A model generated the notes under the pieces. That model saw only the letters and a program-made list of their open reading frames with translations. It did no database searches and was not told the DNA's origin. Both the position numbers and the translations under genes were made by a program. From Methanobacteriota archaeon (GTDB lineage Archaea; Thermoplasmatota; Poseidoniia; Poseidoniales; Thalassarchaeaceae), in assembly GCA_002725475.1 (NCBI GenBank), contig PBPH01000054.1:1-27861 (forward strand): 27,861 nt of DNA, written 5' to 3'. This document shows, piece by piece, positions 8,165 through 17,303 of this stretch (the stretch's first letter is position 1; each line of letters starts with the position of its first letter).

Positions 8165-9763
8165 CTAATTTTCATCTAAAACGGCTCGCTCAACGCCGGC
8201 AAGGTCTTGAAGACGATTCCAAAATGCCAATCTATCGTCTTCCGCTGCAAATATCATCTCGCTTGGCTCACCGCCTTTGAATTGTTTTCTGAAGCGCCCC
8301 TCAGTTATTGCGAAATCACGGAATTTAATATCATACCATTCACCATCATCATCTTTCCTACGGTGCCAATCTCTGCCGGGACTTGGGTTACCTTTTAGAC
8401 TCCACTTATCTTTCTCAAGGGGGCCTTTACGTGGATCGAAAACATATAGTGGAAAAGCTCGAGTATCTACTGAAAGGCGTGCTTGTTGGGTTGCTAAATC
8501 ATCAGCCACACCATGTTCAGGTTGGCAAGTAGTGTAAACGCTGATTACCGCTGGACCGTCAAATTCGTTGGCTTCCATAATGCATTTGTAAAAGTGATTG
8601 GGTAATGCTGTAACAGTTTGAGCGACATACACGTGAGGATGCATAGCAGCAAGAGTGCCGATTTCTTTGCGTCTTTCAGTCTTCCCATGAATGTCCTTTC
8701 CGTGTGCTGCAAACTTAGCATCTTGTCCTAGATAAGAAGCTGTAGATGCCTGGCCACCTGTATTCGAATAAACTTGAGTGTCTAGTATTAGCACTTTGAT
8801 ATCCATCCCACTTGATAGCATTCTAGATAAAGCACCAAATCCAATATCTAGCATGGCCCCATCTCCACCAACTACCCAGAGTTTCTTGTTTTCCCAACCC
8901 ATCTGGTCCCATCTAGCACGCACACCCATTGCGTCGGTTGGTCCATTTTCGAATAACGAATTCGTCCAAGGAATATCCCATGGATTGAATGGATATGTGG
9001 ACCCGTAGACTGTTGAACAACCTGTAGAATTAACTACACCAATGTTTTCCTTACCATATACAAATCCAGTAGCCGCCGTCATCATTCTCAGTGCTGTGGC
9101 TTCACCACAACCTGCGCACGAACCCGCACCCCCTACATACAACAGAGATTCTTCTGCTAACATCATATCCATCAATGATTTTTCATTGATGTAATCGTGA
9201 TCTGTTGGCCCTAGAGCTTGATAGAAATCCCACAATTTACGGTGATGATCTAAACCAAATTTCTCCTTACTAACCATAGCAAGTGCATCTTTATCACCAC
9301 AAACAGTCACACACTCAGCGCAACCTTTGCACTTTGAAGGGTCTATGAAAATTCCAAACCGGCCGGGCTTCTGACCCTTCTTTTCTCTATTGTCCCAATA
9401 CTTACGTGTTTTAGGCCAAAGACGATCCATCTCTGCTCGGTTATCTTCAGGAAGGTTTTGAATATTGATTTCAAGAGTTTCTTCATCCACTACTTTCCCC
9501 AAAATAGCAGTATCTGGACACATAGTTACACAATCCATACATCCAACACAAGCCTCTGCAATGAATTCAGGTATCTCTGGCGCAATGTAAGAGAAATCTC
9601 TGAATTTACCTGAGCCCGGTCCTATAATTGAACGTGCATGTACTTGATCCGCCGGCAACGAATCAGATGCATCACCCTCATTGTAAGCAGCAATAATACG
9701 ATTTTCAAAATCATCCTTGTCAAAGAATTCAGTGTCGTGGGCAGTTGGTAAATTTACTGTCAT
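8165..9763 (-). CDS. Pyruvate:ferredoxin oxidoreductase, fused delta-beta subunit
   Basis: Second half of a PFOR, which oxidises pyruvate and CoA to acetyl-CoA and CO2 and passes electrons to ferredoxin. Residues 70-165 are the delta (ferredoxin) domain. One 4Fe-4S motif has C72, C75, C78 and C82, the second C145, C148, C151 and C155. The insertion of about 60 residues between them resembles domain V of single-chain NifJ. From about 205 comes the beta domain. The catalytic-cluster Cys are C216, C219 and C249 plus a later TTCQPEHG Cys. Thiamine diphosphate binding is by G300-D301-G302 and N334 in VYSNTGG. The gene overlaps the upstream alpha-gamma gene by ATGA, indicating translational coupling. 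Pyruvate as substrate is inferred from the NifJ-like architecture. Another 2-oxoacid is possible. Confidence 0.92.
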   Translation of the reverse strand: MTVNLPTAHDTEFFDKDDFENRIIAAYNEGDASDSLPADQVHARSIIGPGSGKFRDFSYIAPEIPEFIAEACVGCMDCVTMCPDTAILGKVVDEETLEINIQNLPEDNRAEMDRLWPKTRKYWDNREKKGQKPGRFGIFIDPSKCKGCAECVTVCGDKDALAMVSKEKFGLDHHRKLWDFYQALGPTDHDYINEKSLMDMMLAEESLLYVGGAGSCAGCGEATALRMMTAATGFVYGKENIGVVNSTGCSTVYGSTYPFNPWDIPWTNSLFENGPTDAMGVRARWDQMGWENKKLWVVGGDGAMLDIGFGALSRMLSSGMDIKVLILDTQVYSNTGGQASTASYLGQDAKFAAHGKDIHGKTERRKEIGTLAAMHPHVYVAQTVTALPNHFYKCIMEANEFDGPAVISVYTTCQPEHGVADDLATQQARLSVDTRAFPLYVFDPRKGPLEKDKWSLKGNPSPGRDWHRRKDDDGEWYDIKFRDFAITEGRFRKQFKGGEPSEMIFAAEDDRLAFWNRLQDLAGVERAVLDEN

Positions 9764-11664
9764 GTCTTAACCTCCATTTCTGAAACATCCTTAGCCGTAA
9801 TTAATTGAACTTCGTCATATCCTCGACGGACACAAGTAAGATTGTCTTGAACCACTTGTTCACCACGTTTCCCAAAATACTTTCTTAATGACTTTTCAAT
9901 TGCTGGGTACATGTCACTATCGTCCATCCCTTGAGCAAATGGAGTTGATTTTAAGAAAATACCCAACAAAACAATTCCTTGCATTCGTACAACTAAATCT
10001 GCGCTGCTACTAACCTCTCTTGCTATTTTTGCAGTATCAAGATAGCGTACATTTAGTTCACGTGATTCAATCTCCTCTTGAGCCCGTTTTGGTAATTTAG
10101 CTATAACTTCATTTGGAGTTTCTGCAGTTGACTGAATAAATACAGTGCCACCGTTTTTCAATCCTTTGAGCGGATTTCCAGTAGAAAATGCATTCACATC
10201 TTGTACGGCAATAAAATCAAGAATATCGAGTTCATGATGAATACGTACATGTTCATCTGCAATACTGAGATAGAAATTGGTTGGGAGTCCTTTCTTTTCT
10301 GAACCATATTTAGGGTATGCTTGTACATATTTTCCAAATAAATCTGCAGATATTGTTGCAATGATTTTGTTAGTCGTAACACTACCAAAGCCACCAACGC
10401 TGTGACCTCTCATACTAAATGCGCCCTCTGGACGACCATCCACCGTTTGAGTACGTTCAAGAGCTGTTGGGTGATCAATTCCAAGTGTAAAGAAGCGGGG
10501 TTTTGCCCCAGAAGCAAGCAAGTCATAAACAGCAATTATGTCTGAAGATGTGACATCGCGAGAACCTAGTCCATAGGAACCTGTATGCAAAATGGGTGAA
10601 TATCCTTCATCAAAAAGCGCAGCCTTAGTTTCAGCGGTTAGTGGATTATCACCAGCCATTGGATCATCCATTCTTTCAAGAACGGCTATGGATTTACATC
10701 CACCAATCATTCTAGCTAATTCTTGGCCAGGAAATGGGCGGAAGCAAGTAACATGAACACAACCAACTTTTCGCCCCTCTTCTCTTAGACGATCTACTAC
10801 AGCCGTTGCTGTTTCAATCATTGAACCAATACCAATGATTGCAAAATCTGCATCCTCCATATGGTAGCCCTCTACAAGATCATATTCGCGACCTGTTAGC
10901 TCACCAAACTCACGCATTGCTTCCATTATTGCAGGTTTTACTTGATCAGTGAAATGACGTTGTGCAATCTTGCCCTTCATGTAAGAATCTTGATTTTGCA
11001 CCACGCCAGTCATTATTGGATGATATGGATCAAACAAATTTCTGAGTTTTGTTCTTGGATCTCCTACAAAATTACGCATCATTTCCGGCTCTATAAGGCG
11101 TACATTCTCAATGGTGTGGGTAGTTAGAAAACCATCTTGAACGTTGAAGAAGGGGGTTTGAGAATCCTCCGCTGCTCTGCGGCAAATTAGAGCTAAATCT
11201 CCACTTTCCTGAGCATTACGACCAAATAAAATTCCCCAACCTGTGTCTGCAACGCCCATAATGTCATCGTGACCTGCATGAACGTTGAGGGAGTGGCTAG
11301 TCATTGCTCTAGAACCAATGTGAAATACAATTGGCAAACGCTTACCACTGATTACATAGAGAACCTCTTTCATTAGAATCAAGCCCTGACCACTGGTAAA
11401 ATTAGTTACTCGACCTCCAGCAACTGCAAAGCCTTCAGCAGCAGAGGCTGATGAGTGCTCAGATTCAGGCTCAAGGAATGCTAGACGAGTACCCCATAGA
11501 TTTTCTTTACCATTTGCAACTTCTAAATTATACCCTACACCCATCGTAGTTGAAGATGTAATTGGATATGCACAGGAACCGTCAGTAATATGACTCTCTA
11601 CCCAAACAACGTTACCAGCGCCATCTGTGGTGGTAGGGATTCCAGGGTATTTTACATCTGACAT
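9760..11664 (-). CDS. Pyruvate:ferredoxin oxidoreductase, fused alpha-gamma subunit
   Basis: First half of the PFOR. Residues 1 to about 250 form the thiamine-pyrimidine-binding alpha domain, with ITGSCAYPITSST-like and EPESEHSSASAAEGFAVAG stretches matching the family. Residues 265-385 form the transketolase-C-like domain (ADFAIIGIGSMIETA, VGCVHVTCFRPFP). Residues 420-630 are the gamma domain (GGFGSVTTNKIIA, ADEHVRIHHELDILDFIAVQD). The order alpha-gamma here, then delta-beta in the next gene, is the domain order of single-chain NifJ-type PFOR split at the gamma/delta border. The ATG is preceded by AAGGTGAT (11670-11677). A leader of about 49 nt is predicted, with a hairpin at its 5' end. The gene heads a two-gene operon. 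Confidence 0.92.
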   Translation of the reverse strand: MSDVKYPGIPTTTDGAGNVVWVESHITDGSCAYPITSSTTMGVGYNLEVANGKENLWGTRLAFLEPESEHSSASAAEGFAVAGGRVTNFTSGQGLILMKEVLYVISGKRLPIVFHIGSRAMTSHSLNVHAGHDDIMGVADTGWGILFGRNAQESGDLALICRRAAEDSQTPFFNVQDGFLTTHTIENVRLIEPEMMRNFVGDPRTKLRNLFDPYHPIMTGVVQNQDSYMKGKIAQRHFTDQVKPAIMEAMREFGELTGREYDLVEGYHMEDADFAIIGIGSMIETATAVVDRLREEGRKVGCVHVTCFRPFPGQELARMIGGCKSIAVLERMDDPMAGDNPLTAETKAALFDEGYSPILHTGSYGLGSRDVTSSDIIAVYDLLASGAKPRFFTLGIDHPTALERTQTVDGRPEGAFSMRGHSVGGFGSVTTNKIIATISADLFGKYVQAYPKYGSEKKGLPTNFYLSIADEHVRIHHELDILDFIAVQDVNAFSTGNPLKGLKNGGTVFIQSTAETPNEVIAKLPKRAQEEIESRELNVRYLDTAKIAREVSSSADLVVRMQGIVLLGIFLKSTPFAQGMDDSDMYPAIEKSLRKYFGKRGEQVVQDNLTCVRRGYDEVQLITAKDVSEMEVKT

Positions 11665-11699
11665 TTAATCACCTTCAGTGGGGCCTCAAATAGCCTATC

Positions 11700-11742
11700 C
11701 GACCCGTAGGGTCGATGCGACGACTTGGGGGGGCCATATTAC
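11700..11742 (-). promoter_or_regulatory. PFOR promoter and 5'-end hairpin
   Basis: GTAATATG on the minus strand (11735-11742) is a TATA-like box predicting a start near 11713. The first leader bases then contain a perfect 6-bp hairpin, CGACCC-TAC-GGGTCG on the minus strand (11714-11700). About 25 nt separate it from the Shine-Dalgarno. It could be an operator or a 5' mRNA structure. Confidence 0.4.
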
Positions 11743-11759
11743 GCTTTGTAAAATCAGAA

Positions 11760-13160
11760 CTAATAATTTGAGAGTGTTTTATGAAGGGGTGGAGACCATT
11801 TTTCATCATTTCTTGCATGGTCCAATAAATGCCAATAAAGGGTGTCAATTGAATAATTCTGATTCAATAAAATTTGTTCTGAAGCACAGGATTTGTTGCG
11901 AGTTGATTTCCTCCACCTTCGATTTGCTATATTCCGAAGAATGGGTATCCTTAGAGCCGGGCCTGTGACTGGAATTCCAGCCCAAACACTCCATTCCCTC
12001 TCAACAATTCCCTTACTCAACATCATACTTTTTACAGCACCCCAATCTTTCTTCATTCCTGCCTTTCTACGAGTAATTATGGAATTATTGACCGATGAAT
12101 CTAATATAATTCCTTGGCGTCTCAACACATCCGCCATCCATGGTGCTATGTAGCCACCTGGAGCCCTAAACCAAGGTCTGAACTTTTCTCCTGCAAACTC
12201 AATCAAACGGGATATTGACATCGACAAATCTCGATGAAACGCTACTGAATCTTCTGGCCATGCAGACCAACAACGGTGCTTGTATCCATGAGTACCAATC
12301 GTAACAAAATCATCATTTTGCAATAACATTTGTAATCGGTTAGCAAATTTTTCATCATCTAGTTGTTCCGCGATAACAAAAAGTGTAACTGGTAAGTCCT
12401 TACCAGTACCATTTCTCCACTGCATGAAACCTTTCCAACCTGATTCGAGTAACTCACTCATTCGGTAAGGAGACTCTGGGGTGTTTGACCTTGTTCTAGT
12501 AGGGTGGCCATAGCTCCTGGGATGATGGCATAGATCATCTGTATCAAGCGATAGCCAAACACTACCATTTGCTAAATTTGAGTGGGGAATTAGAGGTAAC
12601 CTAGGTAGAATAAAGGTGATGTGATGCCTACGTTTTGCTGCAACTTCCACCTCTCCATCAGCCTCTGGGGCCCTAACGCCACCCCACTTTTTCACCAAAT
12701 ATTTGCACGTTGCTAGACCTGCTTCATTTTCTGGATTTACTGTAATTTCTACTGCTGTTGGCCCACCTTGAGATGTTGAAATCCAATCCAGTGCCTTCAT
12801 AGATGTGCGTTTAGCTATTCCTCTACGGCAGGCACTCCTTCGAACCCAATATCCAATATTCCAATGAGCCCTATTAGTACGAGTAAAGCGATCAAGAGCA
12901 ACTAGTCCTAGAAATGTTTCATCGCTTCGATCTATTATTGCCCAATGATATGCTCTAGCAATTTTTCCCATTTGATTAACGTCAATTAGGTAATCGTTTA
13001 ATTGAACTAACATATCTTCTTCCATGTTGTACCAAGGAAGACCATGAATAACTTCAGGAGATGACTCCTCAAAGGCCTCCACTAATGATTGTAGATGCAT
13101 TGGGCCAGCGGGCCTGAGAACTAATTCATCATCAACAATGAGTGTGGGAATTACTCGCAT
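11760..13160 (-). CDS. GNAT acetyltransferase-polysaccharide deacetylase fusion
   Basis: Two catalytic domains in one chain. Numbered from the ATG at 13160, residues 1 to about 165 are a RimJ-like GNAT domain. It has RPAGPMHL at the N-terminus, the IGYWVRRSACRRGIAK acetyl-CoA loop and a NPENEAG motif. Residues about 195-450 are a NodB-type polysaccharide deacetylase. The metal triad is visible as the Asp pair in LDTDD and the HxxxH of THGYKH, with the RAPGG motif after it. The deacetylase removes N- or O-acetyl groups from glycans, so a fusion to an acetyltransferase suggests a shared acetyl-sugar substrate. That link is inference. The frame is open to a TTG at 13190, but no Shine-Dalgarno precedes that codon and GATGGG precedes 13160. 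The gene follows the zinc-ribbon gene in the same direction. Confidence 0.85.
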   Translation of the reverse strand: MRVIPTLIVDDELVLRPAGPMHLQSLVEAFEESSPEVIHGLPWYNMEEDMLVQLNDYLIDVNQMGKIARAYHWAIIDRSDETFLGLVALDRFTRTNRAHWNIGYWVRRSACRRGIAKRTSMKALDWISTSQGGPTAVEITVNPENEAGLATCKYLVKKWGGVRAPEADGEVEVAAKRRHHITFILPRLPLIPHSNLANGSVWLSLDTDDLCHHPRSYGHPTRTRSNTPESPYRMSELLESGWKGFMQWRNGTGKDLPVTLFVIAEQLDDEKFANRLQMLLQNDDFVTIGTHGYKHRCWSAWPEDSVAFHRDLSMSISRLIEFAGEKFRPWFRAPGGYIAPWMADVLRRQGIILDSSVNNSIITRRKAGMKKDWGAVKSMMLSKGIVEREWSVWAGIPVTGPALRIPILRNIANRRWRKSTRNKSCASEQILLNQNYSIDTLYWHLLDHARNDEKWSPPLHKTLSNY

Positions 13161-13179
13161 TATGAACCCATCAAATATT

Positions 13180-14445
13180 TCACATTCCAAGACTAGTTAG
13201 GGCGGTTGCTACGTGTTGATCTTCTGGATGGAGTCTGCGAGCCGATTCTAACATTCGGCGTAAAGCGTCTTCTCTTCCTAATTTCTTGAGAACCACCCCT
13301 ACATGGAATAAAATTTCATTTCTGTCTCCCAAATGAGGACCTAACTTGTCTAGATTTCTTGAGGCTTCATCTAAATTTCCTGCTTTAACTGACTCCATAA
13401 TCTGCCTCAATTCACGCTTGACTGTCAAGTCATCATGGGCTTCTTGTTGAGGCCAAGGCCACATCTCACCGTCTCGATTTGGAACTGTTGGTGCCTCTGA
13501 AGATTTCGTTTTATTAGCGTCAACATCCAAATCAATTTCTTGTTTGAATGCCTCGGAACCTGGACGACTATCTGGCGGGGTTGGAAGTACGGGAGTTGTA
13601 ACTGGTTTTGTTGCTTGGGATTCCAAATCCTTAGATGAGGTCGATGGAATATTGGGAATCGGAACAGGTTTTTTTGTTGATGAAATATTATCAGGAGTTG
13701 CTGGTAATTTAGGAATTGTTGCTCCATTGACACTCGAAGTTGATTCACTTGATAACTTAGGGATTATTGGCTTAACTACTGGGGTTGATTGTGTTGGCTC
13801 AGATGATGCGGTTTCCTCTTTAGCAGATGATTTTTCAACTGTGGGTTCATCTTCGTCATCAACTGCAGATGGATCGGAAAGGGGCCCTTCTTCATCATCC
13901 GATGAAGAATCTTTGGCACCAGAAGGGAGGAGTGGTACAACCAAATCTACACGATGTTCCGGTTCAACCATTGGAGTTAATTCATCATTAGAAGTGGGAA
14001 CTACAAATTTTTCAACATTTTTTGGTGCATCTTTGGAAGATAATTCATACGCCCCTTCCTCCAACTCTTCTGTAACCTGTCTGACTGGCTTAGGTACATC
14101 TGCCTCTATTGCTGCAAAATTTGGAGAATGGGAAAGCGTAACTGAGTCTGAATCTTCTTCATACTGACTAACATCGATTGCGACGTCATCTATTTCAAAA
14201 GAATGGCGTGACCAATCAACTATTTCTCCTTCGTCATCATCTTCATCCTCAGATAGAAGTTCATCAAAAAGAGAGGTGCTATCCTCTTCAGAAACTGACA
14301 ACTTCTGTTCGAGACTACTCTTTCCAAGTTGATGGTAGCATTTCGGGCATTCTACAGTTTCTTCTGGAGATACTTCTCCACAAAGTGGGCAGGTCAATCC
14401 TGACTCTTCTTTGCCTTTACGCCACCGTCCGAACATTTGCCTCAC
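13180..14445 (-). CDS. Zinc-ribbon protein with long acidic linker and TPR-like C-terminus
   Basis: 421 residues of no certain function. The N-terminus has a zinc ribbon with C19, C22, C33 and C36 (CPLCGE, ECPKC). About 260 residues of low-complexity Ser/Asp/Glu and then Ser/Thr/Pro/Lys sequence follow. The last 85 residues are predicted helical and look like two TPR-type repeats (GNLDEASRNLDKLGPHLGD, then LGREDALRRMLESARRLHPED). The layout suggests an adaptor with protein-binding ends. The start may be the GTG at 14445, which a TATA-like box at 14468-14476 would make leaderless, or the in-frame ATG at 14436 preceded by GTGAGG. The downstream gene starts 20 bp after this stop. Confidence 0.75.
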   Translation of the reverse strand: MRQMFGRWRKGKEESGLTCPLCGEVSPEETVECPKCYHQLGKSSLEQKLSVSEEDSTSLFDELLSEDEDDDEGEIVDWSRHSFEIDDVAIDVSQYEEDSDSVTLSHSPNFAAIEADVPKPVRQVTEELEEGAYELSSKDAPKNVEKFVVPTSNDELTPMVEPEHRVDLVVPLLPSGAKDSSSDDEEGPLSDPSAVDDEDEPTVEKSSAKEETASSEPTQSTPVVKPIIPKLSSESTSSVNGATIPKLPATPDNISSTKKPVPIPNIPSTSSKDLESQATKPVTTPVLPTPPDSRPGSEAFKQEIDLDVDANKTKSSEAPTVPNRDGEMWPWPQQEAHDDLTVKRELRQIMESVKAGNLDEASRNLDKLGPHLGDRNEILFHVGVVLKKLGREDALRRMLESARRLHPEDQHVATALTSLGM

Positions 14446-14467
14446 TAATTATCCGCGCACGGTTCTG

Positions 14468-14516
14468 CTATAATTGTCACCACTCAATGAGTAATAGAAT
14501 CATTCGCCTACGGCGA
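14468..14516. promoter_or_regulatory. Divergent promoter between zinc-ribbon and helicase genes
   Basis: CTATAATTG (14468-14476) is TATA-like on both strands. On the minus strand it would start transcription near 14447, at the zinc-ribbon GTG. On the plus strand it would start near 14497, giving the helicase gene a leader of about 49 nt. That leader has a 5-bp hairpin close to its 5' end: TCGCC-TAC-GGCGA at 14504-14516. An 11-bp palindrome (ACTCA-A-TGAGT, 14482-14492) lies between the two. Confidence 0.4.
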
Positions 14517-14545
14517 GTTTCTAGAATTGGAAGATTGAAGGAGTA

Positions 14546-16579
14546 TTGGCCCGCCGGCAACATGTGGCGGATGAAAGGCGTGGTGAGGTGCGACGGCTGA
14601 AGCCTGACGCAGATTTTGGTTCAACGGGAAAAAATTCTGATGAACCTACGATGCGATTCATTAGGGCGCAAGACTTTCACAATCGCTTTTCGCGTTTGAT
14701 AAAATGGGAATTGGAAGATGAAATGACTCAGGTTGATGAGCGATTAAGAAATTGGTCTAAACATAAATTATTAGCCCATGGTTATGCGCTGATAGAACTT
14801 CAAGCAAGGAACAACGGTTGGCTATTTGGTGAGCGTATTGTTAAGTTTCATGCTGGCAAAGGTGAAACTCTTGGAAATCATCGATTTGCTCAAGGAGACA
14901 TCGTTACAATTTGTAGAAATGACCCACTGAAAGAAATTCCGATAGAAGGTATTGTACTGATGAGAAAAAGAAATGCGTTATCTGTGGTAGTATCTGAAAG
15001 TTTGGAAAAAATTCGTTCGGGGACGTGGCGAATCGATCGTGGAGCGAATCGTGTTGCTCATGATAGAATGCAAGATGCGCTGCTAGAAATACTTAGAGAT
15101 GAGCCACCGACTCAACTAGCAGATCTCCTGTTGGGTCGGCCAAGAGATATTAATGAGGCCGCTAGAACTATGCCTCAATATCGAGGTGTAAAAAGGCGTG
15201 AGGTCTTCCCCCCCGATGATTTAAATGAGAGTCAAATTGCTGCTTTCGATGCCGCAATGACTTGTCGCTTAAGCCTAATTCAAGGGCCACCTGGGACCGG
15301 AAAAACTCACACTGCTGTGAGAATTCTCAAAGGGTGGGCTGAACAAGGCACTGGGCCAATTCTAGCAGTTGCCGATAGTAATGTGGCTGTAGACAATCTG
15401 CTAGAAGGGTTGCTTGATTTAGGAATTAACGCTGTCAGAGTTGGGCAGCCAGTAAAAGTTAGGGCTAAATTAAGAGGTTCTACAGTACGAGCTCGCGTTG
15501 AAGAACACCCTTTACAAGAAGAAGTCCGAGAATTAATTGGGCTTCAAGAAAATTTGCAACGTAGAATCCCTGCATTAAAGGGTAAAGAGAGAGGGCTTGC
15601 TCACCGTGATCTCAAAATGGGGTGGAAAGATATCAAATCTCTAGAAAAAACGATGACTGAAGATGTACTAAACTGTGCAGAAGTTGTTTGTTCCACCTGT
15701 ATTGGAGTTGGACATATGGTTCTGGGGGAAAAGAAATTTTCAAACGTACTAATCGATGAAGCAACCCAAGCAATTGAGCCTGCCACATGGGTACCAATAA
15801 TGCGCGGAAGTAGGAGACTTGTGCTGGTAGGAGATCATCGTCAATTACCGCCAACTGTAATTTCTAGAAGAGCTGAAGATGATGGGTTGCGACTAAGTAT
15901 GTTTGAGCGTTTAGTTGAAATTGGAATAAATCCTCATATGTTGAAAACTCAATACAGAATGCATCCAGTAATATCGGAATTCTCCTCAGCGAGATATTAC
16001 GACAACCAACTTGAGAACGGTGTTACTGCACAAGAACGTCTGGCCCCAGCCGGTTTTATCTGGCCTGATTGGGATGCCCCCGTGGCATTTGTGCCAATAG
16101 ATGGTTCAGAAGAATTGGCGGCGGACGGAAAGTCCAGAATAAATAGAGATGAGGCGGGTTGGGTTGTGAAAATCGTTGAGAAGTTACTCGAACCTGGTGA
16201 TCTACAACCATCAGACATAGGAGTTGTTTCCCCGTATAATGGCCAAGTTCGGCTGCTAACTGACCTGTTAGATGGAAAAGGAATTCTATCTGGTGAAATT
16301 GGTGACGAATCGGAAGGTTTGGAAATAAGAAGTATTGATGGATATCAAGGTAGAGAGAAAGAGGTTATCGTGCTATCAACTGTTCGAGCAAACGAGACGG
16401 GAGAAGTTGGTTTCCTTTCAGACCATAGGCGACTAAATGTAGCCCTAACAAGACCAAAAAGGGGACTAATTGTGGTAGGGTCACCAAATACGTTGAGAAA
16501 AGATGGAGATTGGGAAAGTTGGCTTGAATGGGCAAGAGAGAGGAAACTTGAGGCGTGGCACGTCCTCCAAAGTAATTGA
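14546..16579 (+). CDS. UPF1/SMUBP2-like superfamily 1 helicase
   Basis: A 677-residue SF1B helicase of the UPF1-like (SMUBP2/IGHMBP2, Dna2-related) group, which unwinds DNA or RNA 5'-to-3' using ATP. Residues about 75-200 form the N-terminal beta-barrel region. Walker A is GPPGTGKT at residues 247-254. Motif II is D404-E405-A-T. Other motifs are VGDHRQLPP (III), QYRMHP (IV), VVSPYNGQV, SIDGYQGREKE (V) and HRRLNVALTRPKRG (VI). An inserted helical segment between motifs Ia and II corresponds to domain 1B. The TTG start at 14546 has GAAGGAG only 2 nt away, so it is uncertain. The next in-frame ATG is at 14651 and would remove a low-complexity basic N-terminus. The RDD gene follows 10 bp downstream, probably in an operon. 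Confidence 0.88.
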   Translation: MARRQHVADERRGEVRRLKPDADFGSTGKNSDEPTMRFIRAQDFHNRFSRLIKWELEDEMTQVDERLRNWSKHKLLAHGYALIELQARNNGWLFGERIVKFHAGKGETLGNHRFAQGDIVTICRNDPLKEIPIEGIVLMRKRNALSVVVSESLEKIRSGTWRIDRGANRVAHDRMQDALLEILRDEPPTQLADLLLGRPRDINEAARTMPQYRGVKRREVFPPDDLNESQIAAFDAAMTCRLSLIQGPPGTGKTHTAVRILKGWAEQGTGPILAVADSNVAVDNLLEGLLDLGINAVRVGQPVKVRAKLRGSTVRARVEEHPLQEEVRELIGLQENLQRRIPALKGKERGLAHRDLKMGWKDIKSLEKTMTEDVLNCAEVVCSTCIGVGHMVLGEKKFSNVLIDEATQAIEPATWVPIMRGSRRLVLVGDHRQLPPTVISRRAEDDGLRLSMFERLVEIGINPHMLKTQYRMHPVISEFSSARYYDNQLENGVTAQERLAPAGFIWPDWDAPVAFVPIDGSEELAADGKSRINRDEAGWVVKIVEKLLEPGDLQPSDIGVVSPYNGQVRLLTDLLDGKGILSGEIGDESEGLEIRSIDGYQGREKEVIVLSTVRANETGEVGFLSDHRRLNVALTRPKRGLIVVGSPNTLRKDGDWESWLEWARERKLEAWHVLQSN

Positions 16580-16589
16580 GAGTGGATAA

Positions 16590-17195
16590 ATGAGTGACGA
16601 CGAGATGGCAATTACGCACCATTCTGGTGACAATATAAACCCTGCAAAAATGGCCGTTCAAGAAAATTCGGGGCATTGGCCTATTCCTGAAGGAGCTATT
16701 CTTGCACGCGCCACAACTCGTGCTTTTGCCTATATTATGGACACCATTTTTGTTATGGGTGTTCTCTATCTTCTAACTTCAATTTTAGGCGGCCAAGCAG
16801 CAAGTATTGTACAAGCATACAATATTGGATTATTATTTTCAGGGGGGCGCGGCACCGTTCTATTCATTGTAAATTGGTTTCTTATTTTTGGTGGGAATTA
16901 TCTGTATCACAAGTATACAGGTATTCGTTTTGCTAGAACACTTTCTCAGCGTTGGATGGGGCTAGCAGTAGTAAGGGAAGATGGCGCGGCTTTGACTCGA
17001 TTGGAATGGGATAAAAGAGCACTGAGAAAAATAAAATATGCAATTCCAGTAGTAGGACTGCTTATCTTTGGGATTAAGGATATTTTATTGATACAAAAGC
17101 GCCACACACACCAAAGTTCAATTGATTTAACAGTTGGTTCAATTGTAGTAGATGGGAATTCTTTGTCCCCTAGCAATCGTAAGCATCTAAGATAA
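16590..17195 (+). CDS. RDD-family membrane protein
   Basis: 201 residues. The pattern matches the RDD family: LARATTRAFAYIMDTIFVM gives the characteristic Arg in helix 1 and Asp in IMDT, followed by a second helix. The conserved HKYTGIRFARTLSQRWMGLAVV segment corresponds to the usual GqTlGkrllGlrVv motif. A further amphipathic region and a hydrophobic IPVVGLLIFGIKDILL follow. RDD proteins are small polytopic membrane proteins. Some act as cation/proton antiporters, but most have no known role. The start lies 10 bp after the helicase stop, so co-transcription is likely. The final 35 residues are hydrophilic. Confidence 0.75.
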   Translation: MSDDEMAITHHSGDNINPAKMAVQENSGHWPIPEGAILARATTRAFAYIMDTIFVMGVLYLLTSILGGQAASIVQAYNIGLLFSGGRGTVLFIVNWFLIFGGNYLYHKYTGIRFARTLSQRWMGLAVVREDGAALTRLEWDKRALRKIKYAIPVVGLLIFGIKDILLIQKRHTHQSSIDLTVGSIVVDGNSLSPSNRKHLR

Positions 17196-17206
17196 TTCAT
17201 CAATTG

Positions 17207-17260
17207 AAATATATTTGATTTTGTCTAATCATGCAAAATAGCATCGCCCTTAGCAGGGCG
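17207..17260 (+). promoter_or_regulatory. Promoter and 5' hairpin before the Pro-rich protein gene
   Basis: AAATATATTT (17207-17217) is a TATA-like box predicting a start near 17237. CGCCCT-TAGC-AGGGCG (17245-17260) is a perfect 6-bp hairpin with a 4-nt loop. It would sit about 8 nt into the leader. The leader ends with GGTGAG before the ATG at 17304. The hairpin could also terminate the RDD operon, but no T tract follows it. Confidence 0.4.
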
Positions 17261-17303
17261 CGCTTCAAGTAATGGTGCAGTAGTCGGAATAATTGGTGAG
17301 GCG

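Noticed and set aside
13544..14167. 207-codon plus-strand frame in the zinc-ribbon gene
   Set aside because: Its Ser/Gly-rich sequence mirrors the low-complexity linker on the other strand and has no domain.
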